The translations under genes and the position numbers were made by a program. The notes beneath the pieces are model-generated. The model saw only the letters and a program-made list of their open reading frames with translations. It did no database searches and was not told the origin of the DNA. Of a stretch of DNA of 64,000 nucleotides, positions 45,768 through 54,669 are shown piece after piece. Source of the DNA: Paracoccus alkanivorans (GTDB lineage Bacteria > Pseudomonadota > Alphaproteobacteria > Rhodobacterales > Rhodobacteraceae); the NCBI RefSeq assembly GCF_003697785.1, contig NZ_QOKZ01000001.1:434001-498000 (forward strand), written 5' to 3'. How positions within the stretch are numbered: the first letter of the stretch is position 1; each line of letters begins with the position of its first letter.

Positions 45768-46843
45768 CCGCCGCCGGTCACCGCGAATCCTTTCGCAAGC
45801 AGGCAATCGCCTGCCGTGCGCTCGGCTCCCCGCTGACTGCCGAGATCTGCGAAATCCTTGCCGAGACCTTGCAAGAGGACCAGGGAGAGGTCGCGCACCG
45901 CATCCTGAACTGGCCAGGCGATTCCTCTCCACGTGCCGACGCGGTGCCGCTGCGGCTTTGCGGAGGGCTGCATGCGCTGGTGCTGACCGGGGCGGACAAG
46001 ACATTGGCGGCGGCCTATGCCGATGCCCGTCCGACCGCCGGGATCCTGCTGCAGGCAATCGCCAGGCATGAGGATCACCTGCTGGGCTGGCTGCAGGGTC
46101 CGCCCCAGACAAACGAGGTTGGGCGGGCGGCAGCGATCATCGCAGCGGCGCGTTTCGCGACCGGCCAATGCCCGCTTCCGATCAGAGCGCTGGAACTGGG
46201 CGCATCGGCCGGGCTCAACCTGAATTTTCATCGCTACGACCTGAATCCGAAGGGGGTGCTGCCCCCGTCCGGCCCGGATTCCCCCGGGATATTTCTTGAA
46301 GAAGAAGGGCTTCCCCGGGTCGTGTTGCGTCCCGACTGGACGGGCGAGATGCCCCGGGGGGACATCAAAGTTACCGAGGCCGAGGGAGTGGATCTGCGAC
46401 CCGTCGATCCGGTGGGCGACGAATTGCGGCTATTGGCCTATTGCTGGGCGGGTCAGCCCGAGCGGATGGCCCGGTTGCGGGCAGCTTTGGCGATCGCGCG
46501 GCGGTATCCGCCACGGGTCACCGAGGGCGATGCGGCGGGATGGCTGGAAACCCGGCTGGCACAGCCTGCGCCGGAGCGGATGACACTGGTCTATCACACC
46601 ATCGCCTGGCAGTATTTTCCGCCCGCGACCCGGGCTGTCTGCGAAGCGGCCCTGCAGACGGCGGGAGCGCAAGCGACGTGCAAGGCTCCGCTGGCGCATT
46701 TCTCGATGGAGGGGGATGGTGGCATAGGCGGCGACGGCGCCGCGCTGACCCTGCGGTTATGGAATGGCAGGCTGCGCGCGTGGAAATTGGGACGCGTTGA
46801 CTTCCACGGCCGATGGATCAGGTGGCAGCCCACGGCGCTGTGA
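45764..46843 (+). CDS. DUF2332 family protein
   Basis: A 359-residue protein of the uncharacterised DUF2332 family. The N-terminal FRKQAIACRALGSPLTAEIC and the central ALELGASAGLNLNFHRYDL block are hallmarks, followed by VDLRPVDPV and VYHTIAWQYFP. The GASAGLNL stretch resembles the glycine loop of Rossmann-fold methyltransferases, but no activity is established. The GTG start lies within the pth stop (GTGA overlap), so it is co-translated with peptidyl-tRNA hydrolase. No signal peptide. Confidence 0.85.
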   Translation: MTAAGHRESFRKQAIACRALGSPLTAEICEILAETLQEDQGEVAHRILNWPGDSSPRADAVPLRLCGGLHALVLTGADKTLAAAYADARPTAGILLQAIARHEDHLLGWLQGPPQTNEVGRAAAIIAAARFATGQCPLPIRALELGASAGLNLNFHRYDLNPKGVLPPSGPDSPGIFLEEEGLPRVVLRPDWTGEMPRGDIKVTEAEGVDLRPVDPVGDELRLLAYCWAGQPERMARLRAALAIARRYPPRVTEGDAAGWLETRLAQPAPERMTLVYHTIAWQYFPPATRAVCEAALQTAGAQATCKAPLAHFSMEGDGGIGGDGAALTLRLWNGRLRAWKLGRVDFHGRWIRWQPTAL

Positions 46844-46902
46844 AATCTCAGGGGCTTGGCGCAGCGCGCGGCTCGGGCTAGCCTGCAAGAAAGGAGGCAC
46901 AG

Positions 46903-47277
46903 ATGGAGCCATCTCTGAACGTGCTGGGCGGGCCGTTACAGCCCTGTTCCAACAAACCGCTGACCGGTTTCTTTCGGGATGGCTGCTGCAATACCGGCCC
47001 GGAGGATCGCGGCAGCCACACGGTCTGCGTGATCGTCAATGCCGAATTCCTGGCACTGTCGAAATATCTGGGCAATGACCTGAGCACGCCACGCCCGGAA
47101 TTCCACTTTCCCGGCCTGAAACCCGGCGATCGCTGGTGCCTGTGTGCCGCTCGCTTTTTGCAGGCCGCGCAGGAATTCGCCGCCCCGCAAGTGGTGCTGG
47201 AGGCGACCCATGCCCGTGCCGCCGATATCGTCCCCCTCGAATTGCTGCGCGCCCATGCCGTCGATACGCAGAGTTAG
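46903..47277 (+). CDS. DUF2237 family protein
   Basis: A 124-residue protein of the conserved, uncharacterised DUF2237 family. Its diagnostic stretches are NVLGGPLQPCSNKPLTGFFR, DGCCNTGPEDRGSHTVC, GNDLSTPRPEFHFPGLKPG and DRWCLCAARFL. Five cysteines in conserved places suggest metal or redox binding, though this has not been shown. AAAGGAGG lies just before ATG 46903. It follows the DUF2332 gene and overlaps the DUF4893 gene by 23 bases. Confidence 0.88.
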   Translation: MEPSLNVLGGPLQPCSNKPLTGFFRDGCCNTGPEDRGSHTVCVIVNAEFLALSKYLGNDLSTPRPEFHFPGLKPGDRWCLCAARFLQAAQEFAAPQVVLEATHARAADIVPLELLRAHAVDTQS

Positions 47278-47875
47278 CCCCGCATTCCTCGCACTGCTGC
47301 TTGCACTGGTCCCGGCGATGGGTGCGGCTCAGGCGAAGCTGGCAGATGGAATGACGATCCGGCCCGACGATCAGCGCCGCCTCGAGGAACTGGATGCCAG
47401 TGCGGGCAGCGCGCTGCGCGAGGCTTTCGCCTCTGGCGCATCCCCGGATCTGGCCCTGCTGGCCGAGGCGCTGGCAGGGGTAGCGCTGCCCCCTGAGCAG
47501 GCACTGGAAAGGCTTCCCGGCGAATGGTCATGCCGGATGATGAAACTGGGAAACGGGGTTCCGCTGGTCGTCTATCAAAGCTTTTCCTGCGTGGTGACCG
47601 AAGATGGCGGCTTCGAGAAGCTCACCGGATCGCAACGCAGCAAGGGGCATCTGCACCGGGATGATGGCCGGCTGGTCTATCTGGGAACCGGTTTCATCGC
47701 GGGTGACACGCCGCCACTCTATGCCGAGCTGCCGGACGAAATCAGCCCGCAGGACATGCCGCAACGCGTGCCCGAAGTCGGTGTGGTCGAGATCACCGGT
47801 CCGGATCGCGGGCGCATCCTGTTTCCTGACCCCTACCTGGAATCACGCATGAACCTGTTGGCGCTGCAACGTTAA
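47255..47875 (+). CDS. DUF4893-like exported protein
   Basis: A 206-residue protein. I chose ATG 47255 because it begins a good Sec signal peptide (MPSIRRVSPAFLALLLALVP, cleavage near GAAQA); the frame opens 37 codons earlier inside the previous gene. The mature part, with LPGEWSCRMMKLGNGVPLVV and FSCVVTEDGGFEKLTGSQR, matches the pattern of DUF4893 periplasmic proteins. Function unknown. A hairpin terminator follows the stop. Confidence 0.78.
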   Translation: MPSIRRVSPAFLALLLALVPAMGAAQAKLADGMTIRPDDQRRLEELDASAGSALREAFASGASPDLALLAEALAGVALPPEQALERLPGEWSCRMMKLGNGVPLVVYQSFSCVVTEDGGFEKLTGSQRSKGHLHRDDGRLVYLGTGFIAGDTPPLYAELPDEISPQDMPQRVPEVGVVEITGPDRGRILFPDPYLESRMNLLALQR

Positions 47876-47885
47876 AGCATCGGAA

Positions 47886-47912
47886 AAGCCGGCAAGTTAT
47901 CCCTGCCGGCTT
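47886..47912. terminator. Hairpin terminator between convergent genes
   Basis: AAGCCGGCA and TGCCGGCTT form a perfect 9-base stem around a 9-base loop, 10 bases after the DUF4893 stop and 25 bases from the end of the convergent acidic-tail gene. Its symmetry allows use in both directions. Flanking A and T residues are few. Confidence 0.6.
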
Positions 47913-47936
47913 GCCGCGTCATTCATATTCGGCCTG

Positions 47937-48740
47937 TCAGATGCTGCTCTCGCCGCCTTCCGACCCGCCATCGGAATCCGATCCGCCATCCGAATCGGAG
48001 CCTTCACCGGAATCCGATCCGGTATCGCTGGAATCGCCGTCGGCGCCGTCCGCATCGGAATCGCTGTCGGTACCGTCCGTGCCGGAATCATCGCCGGTGG
48101 AGCCGTCGTCACCGCCCATCCCGCCATCGGCGCCATCATCCGAGGTGCCCTCGTCAGAGCCGTCGTCGGTTACACCGTCGCCGGTTGCGCCATCATCGGT
48201 CGAGCCGGTGTCGGTTCCGTCCGACACGCCATCATCCGCAGCGTCATCGGTGCCGTCATCCGTCACGCCGTCATCCGTCACATCCTCGTCGGGGGGCACA
48301 TCGTCCGCTATCTCCTCTACGGCAGGGGCGAGCTCCGCCGAGGAAGCTTCCTCACCCCGGCGCAGTTCGACCCCGTCGACGGAAACGAGACTGCCATTGG
48401 CGATGCTGTAGATCAGTTCGGTCGGCTGTCCGTCGCGCTGTGCGGTCACGGTCATCAACGCGCCCTGCCGCAGGATATGGACATCGGTATAGCCCTGCTC
48501 GATCAGCGTCACGGCGACAGCTTCGTCATTCTGCCACTGCTCCAGGATCGGGTAGTCGGTCTCGCGGATCGCGCCCACAGGCGATTCCGTGCTCTGTGCG
48601 GCATCGGGAATGGCGACGGTATTGCCCTCGGGCGTATCCACCACCGTCGCTTCATGCGCCAGGGCGCTGGTCCCCAGCAGAACGCTCAGCGCGGCGACCT
48701 TGCCGCCCAGTATGGCGAATTTGATCTTATCGGTCAGCAT
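47937..48740 (-). CDS. Exported protein with PepSY-like domain and long acidic low-complexity tail
   Basis: A 267-residue protein starting at ATG 48740 (MLTDKIKFAILGG). A Sec signal ends near TSALAHEA. Residues about 60-130 (ILEQWQNDEAVAVTLIEQGY, VTAQRDGQPTELIYSIANGS) resemble a PepSY-type domain. From about residue 150 to the end the sequence is almost only Asp, Gly, Ser, Thr, Glu and some Ala or Val, in loose DDG, TDDG and SDSDGG repeats. The tail would be disordered and strongly negative, suited to binding calcium or other cations. No hydrolase or RTX motif is seen. Transcribed alone after trpB. Function unknown. Confidence 0.8.
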   Translation of the reverse strand: MLTDKIKFAILGGKVAALSVLLGTSALAHEATVVDTPEGNTVAIPDAAQSTESPVGAIRETDYPILEQWQNDEAVAVTLIEQGYTDVHILRQGALMTVTAQRDGQPTELIYSIANGSLVSVDGVELRRGEEASSAELAPAVEEIADDVPPDEDVTDDGVTDDGTDDAADDGVSDGTDTGSTDDGATGDGVTDDGSDEGTSDDGADGGMGGDDGSTGDDSGTDGTDSDSDADGADGDSSDTGSDSGEGSDSDGGSDSDGGSEGGESSI

Positions 48741-48866
48741 TTGTTGCCTCCTTGATCGGTCATGGCAACAAAACGCATTGCCCAAGGCACAGGTCCGGGC
48801 CTTCACGCAGCCGTCATATCAGACAGCGGAACCCCGCCGACGCAACGCATAATCTGCTGATTACGG

Positions 48867-50093
48867 TCAGATTTTGATGTCGACACCAAGATGCTTGGCA
48901 ACTGTGAAGATGTCCTTGTCGCCGCGTCCGCACATGTTCATCACGATCAGGTGGTCCTTGGGCAGTTCGGGTGCGATCTTCATCACATGGGCCAGCGCGT
49001 GACAGGGCTCCAGTGCCGGGATGATGCCCTCGGTCTCGCAGCACATGCGGAAGGCTGCCAGCGCCTCGTCATCGGTGATGCTGACATATTCGGCGCGGCC
49101 CACATCCTTCAGCCAGGCATGCTCGGGACCGATGCCGGGATAGTCGAGCCCGGCGCTGATCGAATAGCCTTCGAGGATCTGGCCATCCTCGTCCTGCAGC
49201 AGATAGGTGCGGTTGCCATGCAGCACGCCTGCGCGCCCCCCGGACAGCGAGGCGCAATGCTCCATCCGGTCATCGACTCCCTTGCCGCCGGCCTCAACGC
49301 CTATGATGTGGACGCTCTTGTCATCGAGGAAGGGAAAGAACAGCCCCATCGCGTTCGAGCCGCCGCCGATCGCGGCGATGATCGTATCGGGCAAGCGTCC
49401 CTCGCGGGACATGATCTGCTCGCGCGCCTCCTTGCCGATGATCGACTGGAAATCGCGGACCATCGCCGGATAGGGATGCGGCCCGGCCACCGTGCCGATG
49501 CAATAGAAGGTGTCGCGGACATTGGTGACCCAATCGCGAAGCGCATCGTTCATCGCGTCCTTCAGCGTGCCACGGCCCGAGGTGACCGGCACGACCTCTG
49601 CCCCCAGAAGCCGCATGCGGAAGACGTTCGGGGCCTGGCGTTCGACATCATGGGCACCCATATAGACCACGCATTTCAGCCCGAACCGCGCGCAGACCGT
49701 CGCCGTCGCCACACCATGCTGGCCCGCCCCGGTCTCGGCGATGATGCGGGTCTTGCCCATGCGCCGCGCCAGCAGGATCTGGCCCAGCACATTGTTGATC
49801 TTGTGTGCGCCGGTATGGTTCAACTCGTCGCGCTTGAGATAGATCTTTGCCCCGCCCAAGCGTTCGGTCAGCCGTTCGGCGTGATAAAGCGGCGAGGGCC
49901 TGCCCACGTAATGGGTCCAGAGATCGTCCATCTCGGCCCAGAATGCCGCGTCGGTCTTGGCCCGCTCGTATTCGGCCTCGAGATCGAGGATCAACGGCAT
50001 CAGCGTTTCGCTGACGAAGCGGCCGCCATAGATGCCGAAGCGGCCCTGTTCGTCGGGTCCGTTCCTGAAGCTGTTCACCAGATCATCGGGCAT
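48867..50093 (-). CDS. trpB: Tryptophan synthase beta chain
   Basis: A 408-residue PLP enzyme that joins indole and serine to give tryptophan. The PLP lysine is K98 in [30 protein letters not shown] at the N-terminus, [13 protein letters not shown] and the PLP-phosphate-binding [10 protein letters not shown] are all standard. I chose ATG 50093 (MPDDLVNSF) as the natural family start; the frame opens 40 codons earlier. It is separated from trpF by a GNAT gene, and its partner trpA lies 5.5 kb away on the other strand. Confidence 0.97.
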   Translation of the reverse strand: MPDDLVNSFRNGPDEQGRFGIYGGRFVSETLMPLILDLEAEYERAKTDAAFWAEMDDLWTHYVGRPSPLYHAERLTERLGGAKIYLKRDELNHTGAHKINNVLGQILLARRMGKTRIIAETGAGQHGVATATVCARFGLKCVVYMGAHDVERQAPNVFRMRLLGAEVVPVTSGRGTLKDAMNDALRDWVTNVRDTFYCIGTVAGPHPYPAMVRDFQSIIGKEAREQIMSREGRLPDTIIAAIGGGSNAMGLFFPFLDDKSVHIIGVEAGGKGVDDRMEHCASLSGGRAGVLHGNRTYLLQDEDGQILEGYSISAGLDYPGIGPEHAWLKDVGRAEYVSITDDEALAAFRMCCETEGIIPALEPCHALAHVMKIAPELPKDHLIVMNMCGRGDKDIFTVAKHLGVDIKI

Positions 50094-50139
50094 TGGGTGC
50101 GCCTTCGCGGTTGAAGAGGTATTTGGGCAAAGAAGAAGT

Positions 50140-50583
50140 CTAGAGTGGTTTCTTATAACCGATATGGCTGGGCGTGAAGCCCATGCGGTCATAGAAGCGA
50201 TGCGCATCGTCACGGCTCTTGTTCGTCGTGAACTGCATCAGGCTGCAACCGGCAGCGCGGGCGCGGTTCTCGGCATCCCCGATCAGCGCCTCGCCGATCT
50301 TCTGGCCGCGATGGGAGGCGGCGACGCGGACGCCCTCGATCTGGGCGCGTCGCGCGGCGGAAAGCGAAAGGCCGGAGATGAAGGTGATCTGGTAGCAGGC
50401 CACGACCTGCCCTTCGGCCTCGCCGACGATCAGGTGGTTGTTGCCCTCCGCCTGCATGGCATCGAAGGCGGCAAGGTAATGCTCGGAGATGGCGGTTTCG
50501 CGATCGCGCCCAAGCACGTCATCGGCCAACAACGCGATGACGGTCGGCACGTCCTCCCTGCGGGCGAGACGGAATTCGGTCAT
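50140..50583 (-). CDS. GNAT family N-acetyltransferase
   Basis: A 147-residue GNAT protein. The acetyl-CoA motif A is seen in [20 protein letters not shown], followed by the [35 protein letters not shown] region with the usual NxxxxRxFYxxxGF arrangement. Its start overlaps the trpF stop as ATGA, so it is inserted within a trpF-trpB operon and co-translated with trpF. Substrate unknown; no link to tryptophan is known to me. Confidence 0.87.
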   Translation of the reverse strand: MTEFRLARREDVPTVIALLADDVLGRDRETAISEHYLAAFDAMQAEGNNHLIVGEAEGQVVACYQITFISGLSLSAARRAQIEGVRVAASHRGQKIGEALIGDAENRARAAGCSLMQFTTNKSRDDAHRFYDRMGFTPSHIGYKKPL

Positions 50584-51221
50584 GGCGCCTCCTTTGCGGC
50601 GGCGATGAAATCGCGGATGAGGCCGGAATCCTTTTGTCCCGGCGCGGTTTCGACGCCGGAGGATACATCGACGCCGGGTGCCTTGGTCAGGCGGATCGCC
50701 TCGGCCACATTCGCGGGAGTCAGCCCTCCGGCCAGCAGCCAGGGCTTCAGCCAGCGGCGACCGACCAGCAGGCGCCAGTCAAAGGCCAGCCCGTTGCCGC
50801 CCGGAAGAACCGCGTCCTTCGGTGGCTTGGCATCGACCAGCAGCATGTCCGCCACCGTCCCGTAATCAATCAGCTGCGGCAAATCCTCCTGGGTGGCGAT
50901 TCCCACGGCTTTCATCACCGGAAGGCCGAAACGCGACTTGATCTCGGTCACGCGCTGCGGGCTTTCTCCTCCGTGAAGCTGGATCAGGTCCAGCGGCACC
51001 TCAGCCAGCACCGTTTCGAGCAGCGCATCCCCGGGGTTCACGAAAAGGCCGACGCGGGCGATTCCGGCGGGCACCATACCCGCCAGTTCCGCCGCCTGCG
51101 CGACACTCAAGGCCCGGGGGGATTTAGGAAAGAAGACAAAGCCCAGATACCGCGCCCCGGCATCGAGCGCGGCGGTGACATGTTCCGGCTCACGCAGGCC
51201 ACAGATCTTGACCTGTGCCAT
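50580..51221 (-). CDS. trpF: Phosphoribosylanthranilate isomerase
   Basis: A 213-residue TIM-barrel enzyme of tryptophan synthesis. The N-terminal VKICGLREPEHV carries the catalytic cysteine (CGL), LGFVFFPKSPR follows, and the catalytic aspartate lies in LLVDAKPPKD. LAGGLTPANVAEAI is the phosphate-binding loop. I chose ATG 51221 (MAQVKICG); the frame extends 99 codons further upstream, but that overlaps lapA. It begins five bases after the lapA stop. Confidence 0.95.
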   Translation of the reverse strand: MAQVKICGLREPEHVTAALDAGARYLGFVFFPKSPRALSVAQAAELAGMVPAGIARVGLFVNPGDALLETVLAEVPLDLIQLHGGESPQRVTEIKSRFGLPVMKAVGIATQEDLPQLIDYGTVADMLLVDAKPPKDAVLPGGNGLAFDWRLLVGRRWLKPWLLAGGLTPANVAEAIRLTKAPGVDVSSGVETAPGQKDSGLIRDFIAAAKEAP

Positions 51222-51226
51222 CGGGA

Positions 51227-51646
51227 TCAGCGCGCTGCGGGCAGCGTCGTGCCGGAGGCGGGATTCGCCGTGGTCACGGGCCGATCCGTGCCCGTCCCTT
51301 TGGGCCTGTCGATGATCGCCAGCACCTCGTCGCGGGGATTGGCATGGCGTTCGCGCAGGCTGCCGACCTCCCGCTCCAGTCGCGCCACCTCGGCACTGCG
51401 ATTGCGGGCCTCGCGCCGGACATGGGCCTCGCGCAGATATTCCCAGATCAGCCCCGCGAGCATACCGAAAGCCACGGCAAGGAAAATAACCATGAACAAT
51501 GGCAGTTCGACCGACCATTTGCCGCCGAGATAGGCGTCCAGATTCACCGGAAACGCGTTGAGCGTCACCATCTCGCGATTGGCGAGAGCCACCGCCACCA
51601 GGACGATGGCCAGCAATACGATGAACAACAGGCGAAGAAAGCGCAT
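51227..51646 (-). CDS. lapA: LapA domain (DUF1049) membrane protein
   Basis: A 139-residue protein with two membrane segments (LFIVLLAIVLVAVALAN and LFMVIFLAVAFGMLAGLIWE), matching the LapA/DUF1049 family, whose E. coli member helps control lipopolysaccharide assembly. The C-terminal region is a short helical, charged tail (REARNRSAEVARLEREVGSL) likely on the cytoplasmic side. In this genome type it lies between ihfB and trpF, as in other Rhodobacterales. Confidence 0.85.
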   Translation of the reverse strand: MRFLRLLFIVLLAIVLVAVALANREMVTLNAFPVNLDAYLGGKWSVELPLFMVIFLAVAFGMLAGLIWEYLREAHVRREARNRSAEVARLEREVGSLRERHANPRDEVLAIIDRPKGTGTDRPVTTANPASGTTLPAAR

Positions 51647-51707
51647 CTGGATCCCCTTTACTGGCGCGAGGATGTCGCGCCTTCCTTTGGGTCTTTACTT
51701 AGGACGA

Positions 51708-51992
51708 TCAGGCCTCGCCGTTCAACCTGTCACGCAGCAGTTTGCCGGTCTTGAAGAACGGCACATGCTTTTCCTCGACCTCGACGGATTCGCCGGTGCG
51801 CGGGTTGCGGCCGATGCGGGCATCGCGTTTTTTGACTGAAAAGGCACCGAAACCGCGCAGCTCGACCCGGTCCCCCCGTGCCATGGCATCGATGATCTCG
51901 TCAAAAACGGTGCTGACGATCTTTTCGACATCGCGCCGGAAAAGATGCGGGTTATCTTCTGAAATCTTCTGAATAAGCTCGGACCGGATCAT
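51708..51992 (-). CDS. ihfB: Integration host factor beta subunit
   Basis: A 94-residue DNA-bending protein of the HU/IHF family. [18 protein letters not shown] at the start, [37 protein letters not shown] with the proline that intercalates into DNA, and GKLLRDRLN are all typical of the beta subunit. It opens the leftward ihfB-lapA-trpF unit. The 233 bases upstream hold its promoter; no other gene is seen there. Confidence 0.95.
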   Translation of the reverse strand: MIRSELIQKISEDNPHLFRRDVEKIVSTVFDEIIDAMARGDRVELRGFGAFSVKKRDARIGRNPRTGESVEVEEKHVPFFKTGKLLRDRLNGEA

Positions 51993-52225
51993 TTTACCTC
52001 CCAGGACAGCGGTGGTGACGGTGGAGCCGCGGAGCTGGCAGCTTTCTACCTAACACTTTGGCAACGCAAGAAACAAGGTAAGGGTTTCCTAAGCGATGCC
52101 AGCTTTATGGCCAACACGCAAGCCGGATATTACCCGGATCCGCGGCATTTGGCACTCCATCCCCGCATATCTGGCGAGTCCTCGCCGTCCGGCCGATATG
52201 TCGACCCGGCACGTCCAACGCCGAA

Positions 52226-53029
52226 TCACAATGTGGAAAATGCCTCTGCGTAGCGTATTGTGCTGCCCGAGGCGATATTGCCGTGCACCTGCAGATGGGG
52301 TCCCGCATAGGGCGAATCCAGCTCGGCGGGGACAAAGCCGAAGCGGCTGTAATAGGCGGGATCGCCCAGCACGACCACCGGAACCTCCCCCGCCCGATTC
52401 AGGGATTCATGGACCAGCGCGCCGCCGATCCCCAGCCCCCGCGCCCCGGGCGCAACGGCGAGCGGCGCCAATGCAAGCGCCTCGGCATCGCCCGCCAGCG
52501 GCGACAGGCCCAGATGACCGATGATGGCGCCCGCCGCCTCGGCGACCAGCGACAGGCTCAGATCGCCCTGGCGGCGAAGCTCCGCGACCAGCCGCGCCTC
52601 ATCATCGCCATCGAATGCGACACGCAGCATTGCATCTATGGCATCCGCATCGGATGGCTGTTCGGGACGGATGACTGGCCGGATTTCGTGCTTATCGAAA
52701 TCACGCCCGATATCAATGCTTTGCCTGCCCCATTCGCTGGCACCCGTCCGTGCCTGATGCGCCGCGAAGGCATCGGCATCGGTGAACAGTTCGGACAGAT
52801 GCCAGATCATCGGATCGTCGTCCTGCCAGATATCGAAGCGCAGGCAGCCGGGCTCGGCACGGCTGAGCCCGACATGTTCGGGCAAATGCGACAGGGCGGT
52901 CATCATCTGCGCGGTATCCGAGCAGATCAGCCGCCCCGACAGCGCGATCATAGGGCGGGCCAGGGCGATCGGCGCGCCCTCGCCGCCCTGATCGTGACGG
53001 GGATGGTGATGTCCGCAGGCGCAGCTCAT
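52226..53029 (-). CDS. Fusion of a monooxygenase-like ABM domain and a GNAT acetyltransferase
   Basis: A 267-residue protein. The start ATG 53029 has AAAGGA upstream; the frame opens 44 codons earlier. It begins with a short Cys/His-rich stretch, MSCACGHHHPRH, that could bind metal. Residues about 25-110 resemble the antibiotic biosynthesis monooxygenase (ABM) fold, with SRAEPGCLRFDIWQDDD and FTDADAFAAHQAR. From about residue 115 a GNAT domain follows: IRPEQPSDADAIDAML, then LAPLAVAPGARGLGIGGALV for acetyl-CoA binding and VVVLGDPAYYSRFGFVPA. The combination is uncommon. Substrates unknown. Confidence 0.8.
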   Translation of the reverse strand: MSCACGHHHPRHDQGGEGAPIALARPMIALSGRLICSDTAQMMTALSHLPEHVGLSRAEPGCLRFDIWQDDDPMIWHLSELFTDADAFAAHQARTGASEWGRQSIDIGRDFDKHEIRPVIRPEQPSDADAIDAMLRVAFDGDDEARLVAELRRQGDLSLSLVAEAAGAIIGHLGLSPLAGDAEALALAPLAVAPGARGLGIGGALVHESLNRAGEVPVVVLGDPAYYSRFGFVPAELDSPYAGPHLQVHGNIASGSTIRYAEAFSTL

Positions 53030-53103
53030 GGCGGTGATCCTTTCGCTCGGTCGAAAAATCTTTCCCGACAGAAGCAGCAGAACGCCGGGGACGCAACCCG
53101 TGC

Positions 53104-53472
53104 TTATCCGTCTTCGCGCCCGGCATCTGGTATTGGCGCAAGACATGCCCGGGGCACCCAACCGATATCGCCGACCTCGGCTTCACACAGGACCCAACCA
53201 TGGGTTTCCCCAAGGCTGGCAAGGATTTGTCCTGTCCTGCAGGTAAGTTCCCTGGCCGAGTAATCACAACCGGACACCAGTTTTCCGGCACGGCATAGCG
53301 GTAAGCTATCCGGAATCCAGCCTTCCCGGCCCGTTGCAAAAGAACGCGCCCAGAGCCACAAATGGCCGTCCCAGCAATCCTTGCGCCCGCTCAGTTCCAG
53401 CCCTTCACCGGCGGCAAGCTCGATCGGCTGATCATAGGATGCGGACCAGTCGCTGATAACCCGATAGCGCAT
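53104..53472 (-). CDS. Small protein with two SH3-like repeats
   Basis: A 122-residue protein without signal peptide. It seems to hold two SH3-like modules: one ending in REGWIPDSLPL at about residues 49-59 and one ending in DIGWVPRACLAP near residues 101-112, each preceded by an aromatic stretch (HLWLWARSF, HGWVLCEAE). Such folds often bind peptides. It starts 18 bases after the ychF stop and may be co-transcribed with it. Function unknown. Confidence 0.7.
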   Translation of the reverse strand: MRYRVISDWSASYDQPIELAAGEGLELSGRKDCWDGHLWLWARSFATGREGWIPDSLPLCRAGKLVSGCDYSARELTCRTGQILASLGETHGWVLCEAEVGDIGWVPRACLAPIPDAGREDG

Positions 53473-53489
53473 GAGTCCCCGCCATGCCG

Positions 53490-54587
53490 TCAGGCATTGA
53501 AGAGGAAATGTAGCACGTCGCCGTCCTTGACCTCGTAGGTCTTGCCCTCGACCCGAAGCTTGCCGGCTTCGCGCGCGCCTACCTCGCCATTGCCGGCAAT
53601 ATAGTCGTCATAGGCGATGGTCTCGGCGCGGATGAAGCCTTTCTCGAAATCGCCATGGATCTCGCCCGCCGCCTGCGGCGCCAGCGTGCCCTTGCGGATG
53701 GTCCAGGCGCGCGCCTCTTTCGGGCCGACGGTGAAATAGGTCTGCAGGCCCAGAAGATCGTAGCCCGCGCGGATCAGCCGGTCGAGGCCGGCCTCGTCCA
53801 GCCCCATCTCGGACAGGAACATCTGCGCCTCGTCGGCGTCGAGCTGGCTGATCTCCTCCTCGATCCGGGCCGAGATCACCACATGCCCGGCCCCCTGCGA
53901 CGCCGCCATCTCCGCCACCCTGGCGGACCAGTCATTGCCGGTCGCCGCCTCGTCCTCGGCGACGTTGCAGACATAGAGAACCGGCTTGGAGGTCAGAAGC
54001 TGTAGCATGTTCCATGCCTTGCGGTCCTCGTCAGTGATCTCGACGCTGCGGGCGGGCTTGCCGTCCTCCAGCGCGGCAAGCGCGAGTTTCAGCAGCCGTT
54101 CCTGCGCCACCGCCTCCTTGTCGCCGCCCTTCAGCTTGCGGGTCAGGCCGGTCAGCCGCCGTTCAATGGATTCCATGTCGGCGATCATCAGCTCGGTCTC
54201 GATCACCTCGGCATCGGCGATAGGGTCAACGCGGCCCTCGACATGGGTCACATCGCCATCCTCGAAACAGCGCAGCACATGGGCGATGGCGTCCACCTCG
54301 CGGATATTGGCCAGGAACTGGTTACCCAAGCCCTCGCCCTTGCTGGCGCCCTTCACCAGCCCGGCGATATCGACGAAGGTGATCCGCGTCGGGATGATCT
54401 GCTTGCTGCCCGCGATCCCGGCCAGCCTGTCCAGGCGCGGATCGGGCACGGCAACCTCGCCGACATTCGGCTCGATCGTGCAGAAGGGGAAATTCGCGGC
54501 CTGCGCGGCGGCCGTTCTCGTCAGCGCGTTGAACAGCGTGGATTTGCCGACATTCGGCAACCCCACGATCCCCATCCGAAAACCCAT
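53490..54587 (-). CDS. ychF: Redox-regulated ATPase YchF (Obg-like)
   Basis: A 365-residue P-loop protein of the OBG family that prefers ATP and acts at the ribosome. The P-loop [12 protein letters not shown] lies at residues 6-17, the switch region holds [20 protein letters not shown], and a coiled-coil insertion follows. The C-terminal TGS domain carries [17 protein letters not shown] and the closing [11 protein letters not shown]. The length matches the family. ATG 54587 (MGFRMGIVG) is chosen for AAAGG upstream; the frame opens 31 codons earlier. Confidence 0.95.
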   Translation of the reverse strand: MGFRMGIVGLPNVGKSTLFNALTRTAAAQAANFPFCTIEPNVGEVAVPDPRLDRLAGIAGSKQIIPTRITFVDIAGLVKGASKGEGLGNQFLANIREVDAIAHVLRCFEDGDVTHVEGRVDPIADAEVIETELMIADMESIERRLTGLTRKLKGGDKEAVAQERLLKLALAALEDGKPARSVEITDEDRKAWNMLQLLTSKPVLYVCNVAEDEAATGNDWSARVAEMAASQGAGHVVISARIEEEISQLDADEAQMFLSEMGLDEAGLDRLIRAGYDLLGLQTYFTVGPKEARAWTIRKGTLAPQAAGEIHGDFEKGFIRAETIAYDDYIAGNGEVGAREAGKLRVEGKTYEVKDGDVLHFLFNA

Positions 54588-54669
54588 TTCAAGCAACCTT
54601 TCCTGATCTCGGCGGTTACTTAGGCTGAGGCCCGGCACAAGTCCACCCCGCGGCCCAACAGGAGGAGCC

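Noticed and set aside
47911..48411. Rightward Ser/Pro/Glu-rich frame that looks like a low-complexity surface protein
   Set aside because: It is the complement of the Asp/Gly/Ser tail on the other strand. That strand has a signal peptide and a start, so the rightward frame is an artefact of the repeat.
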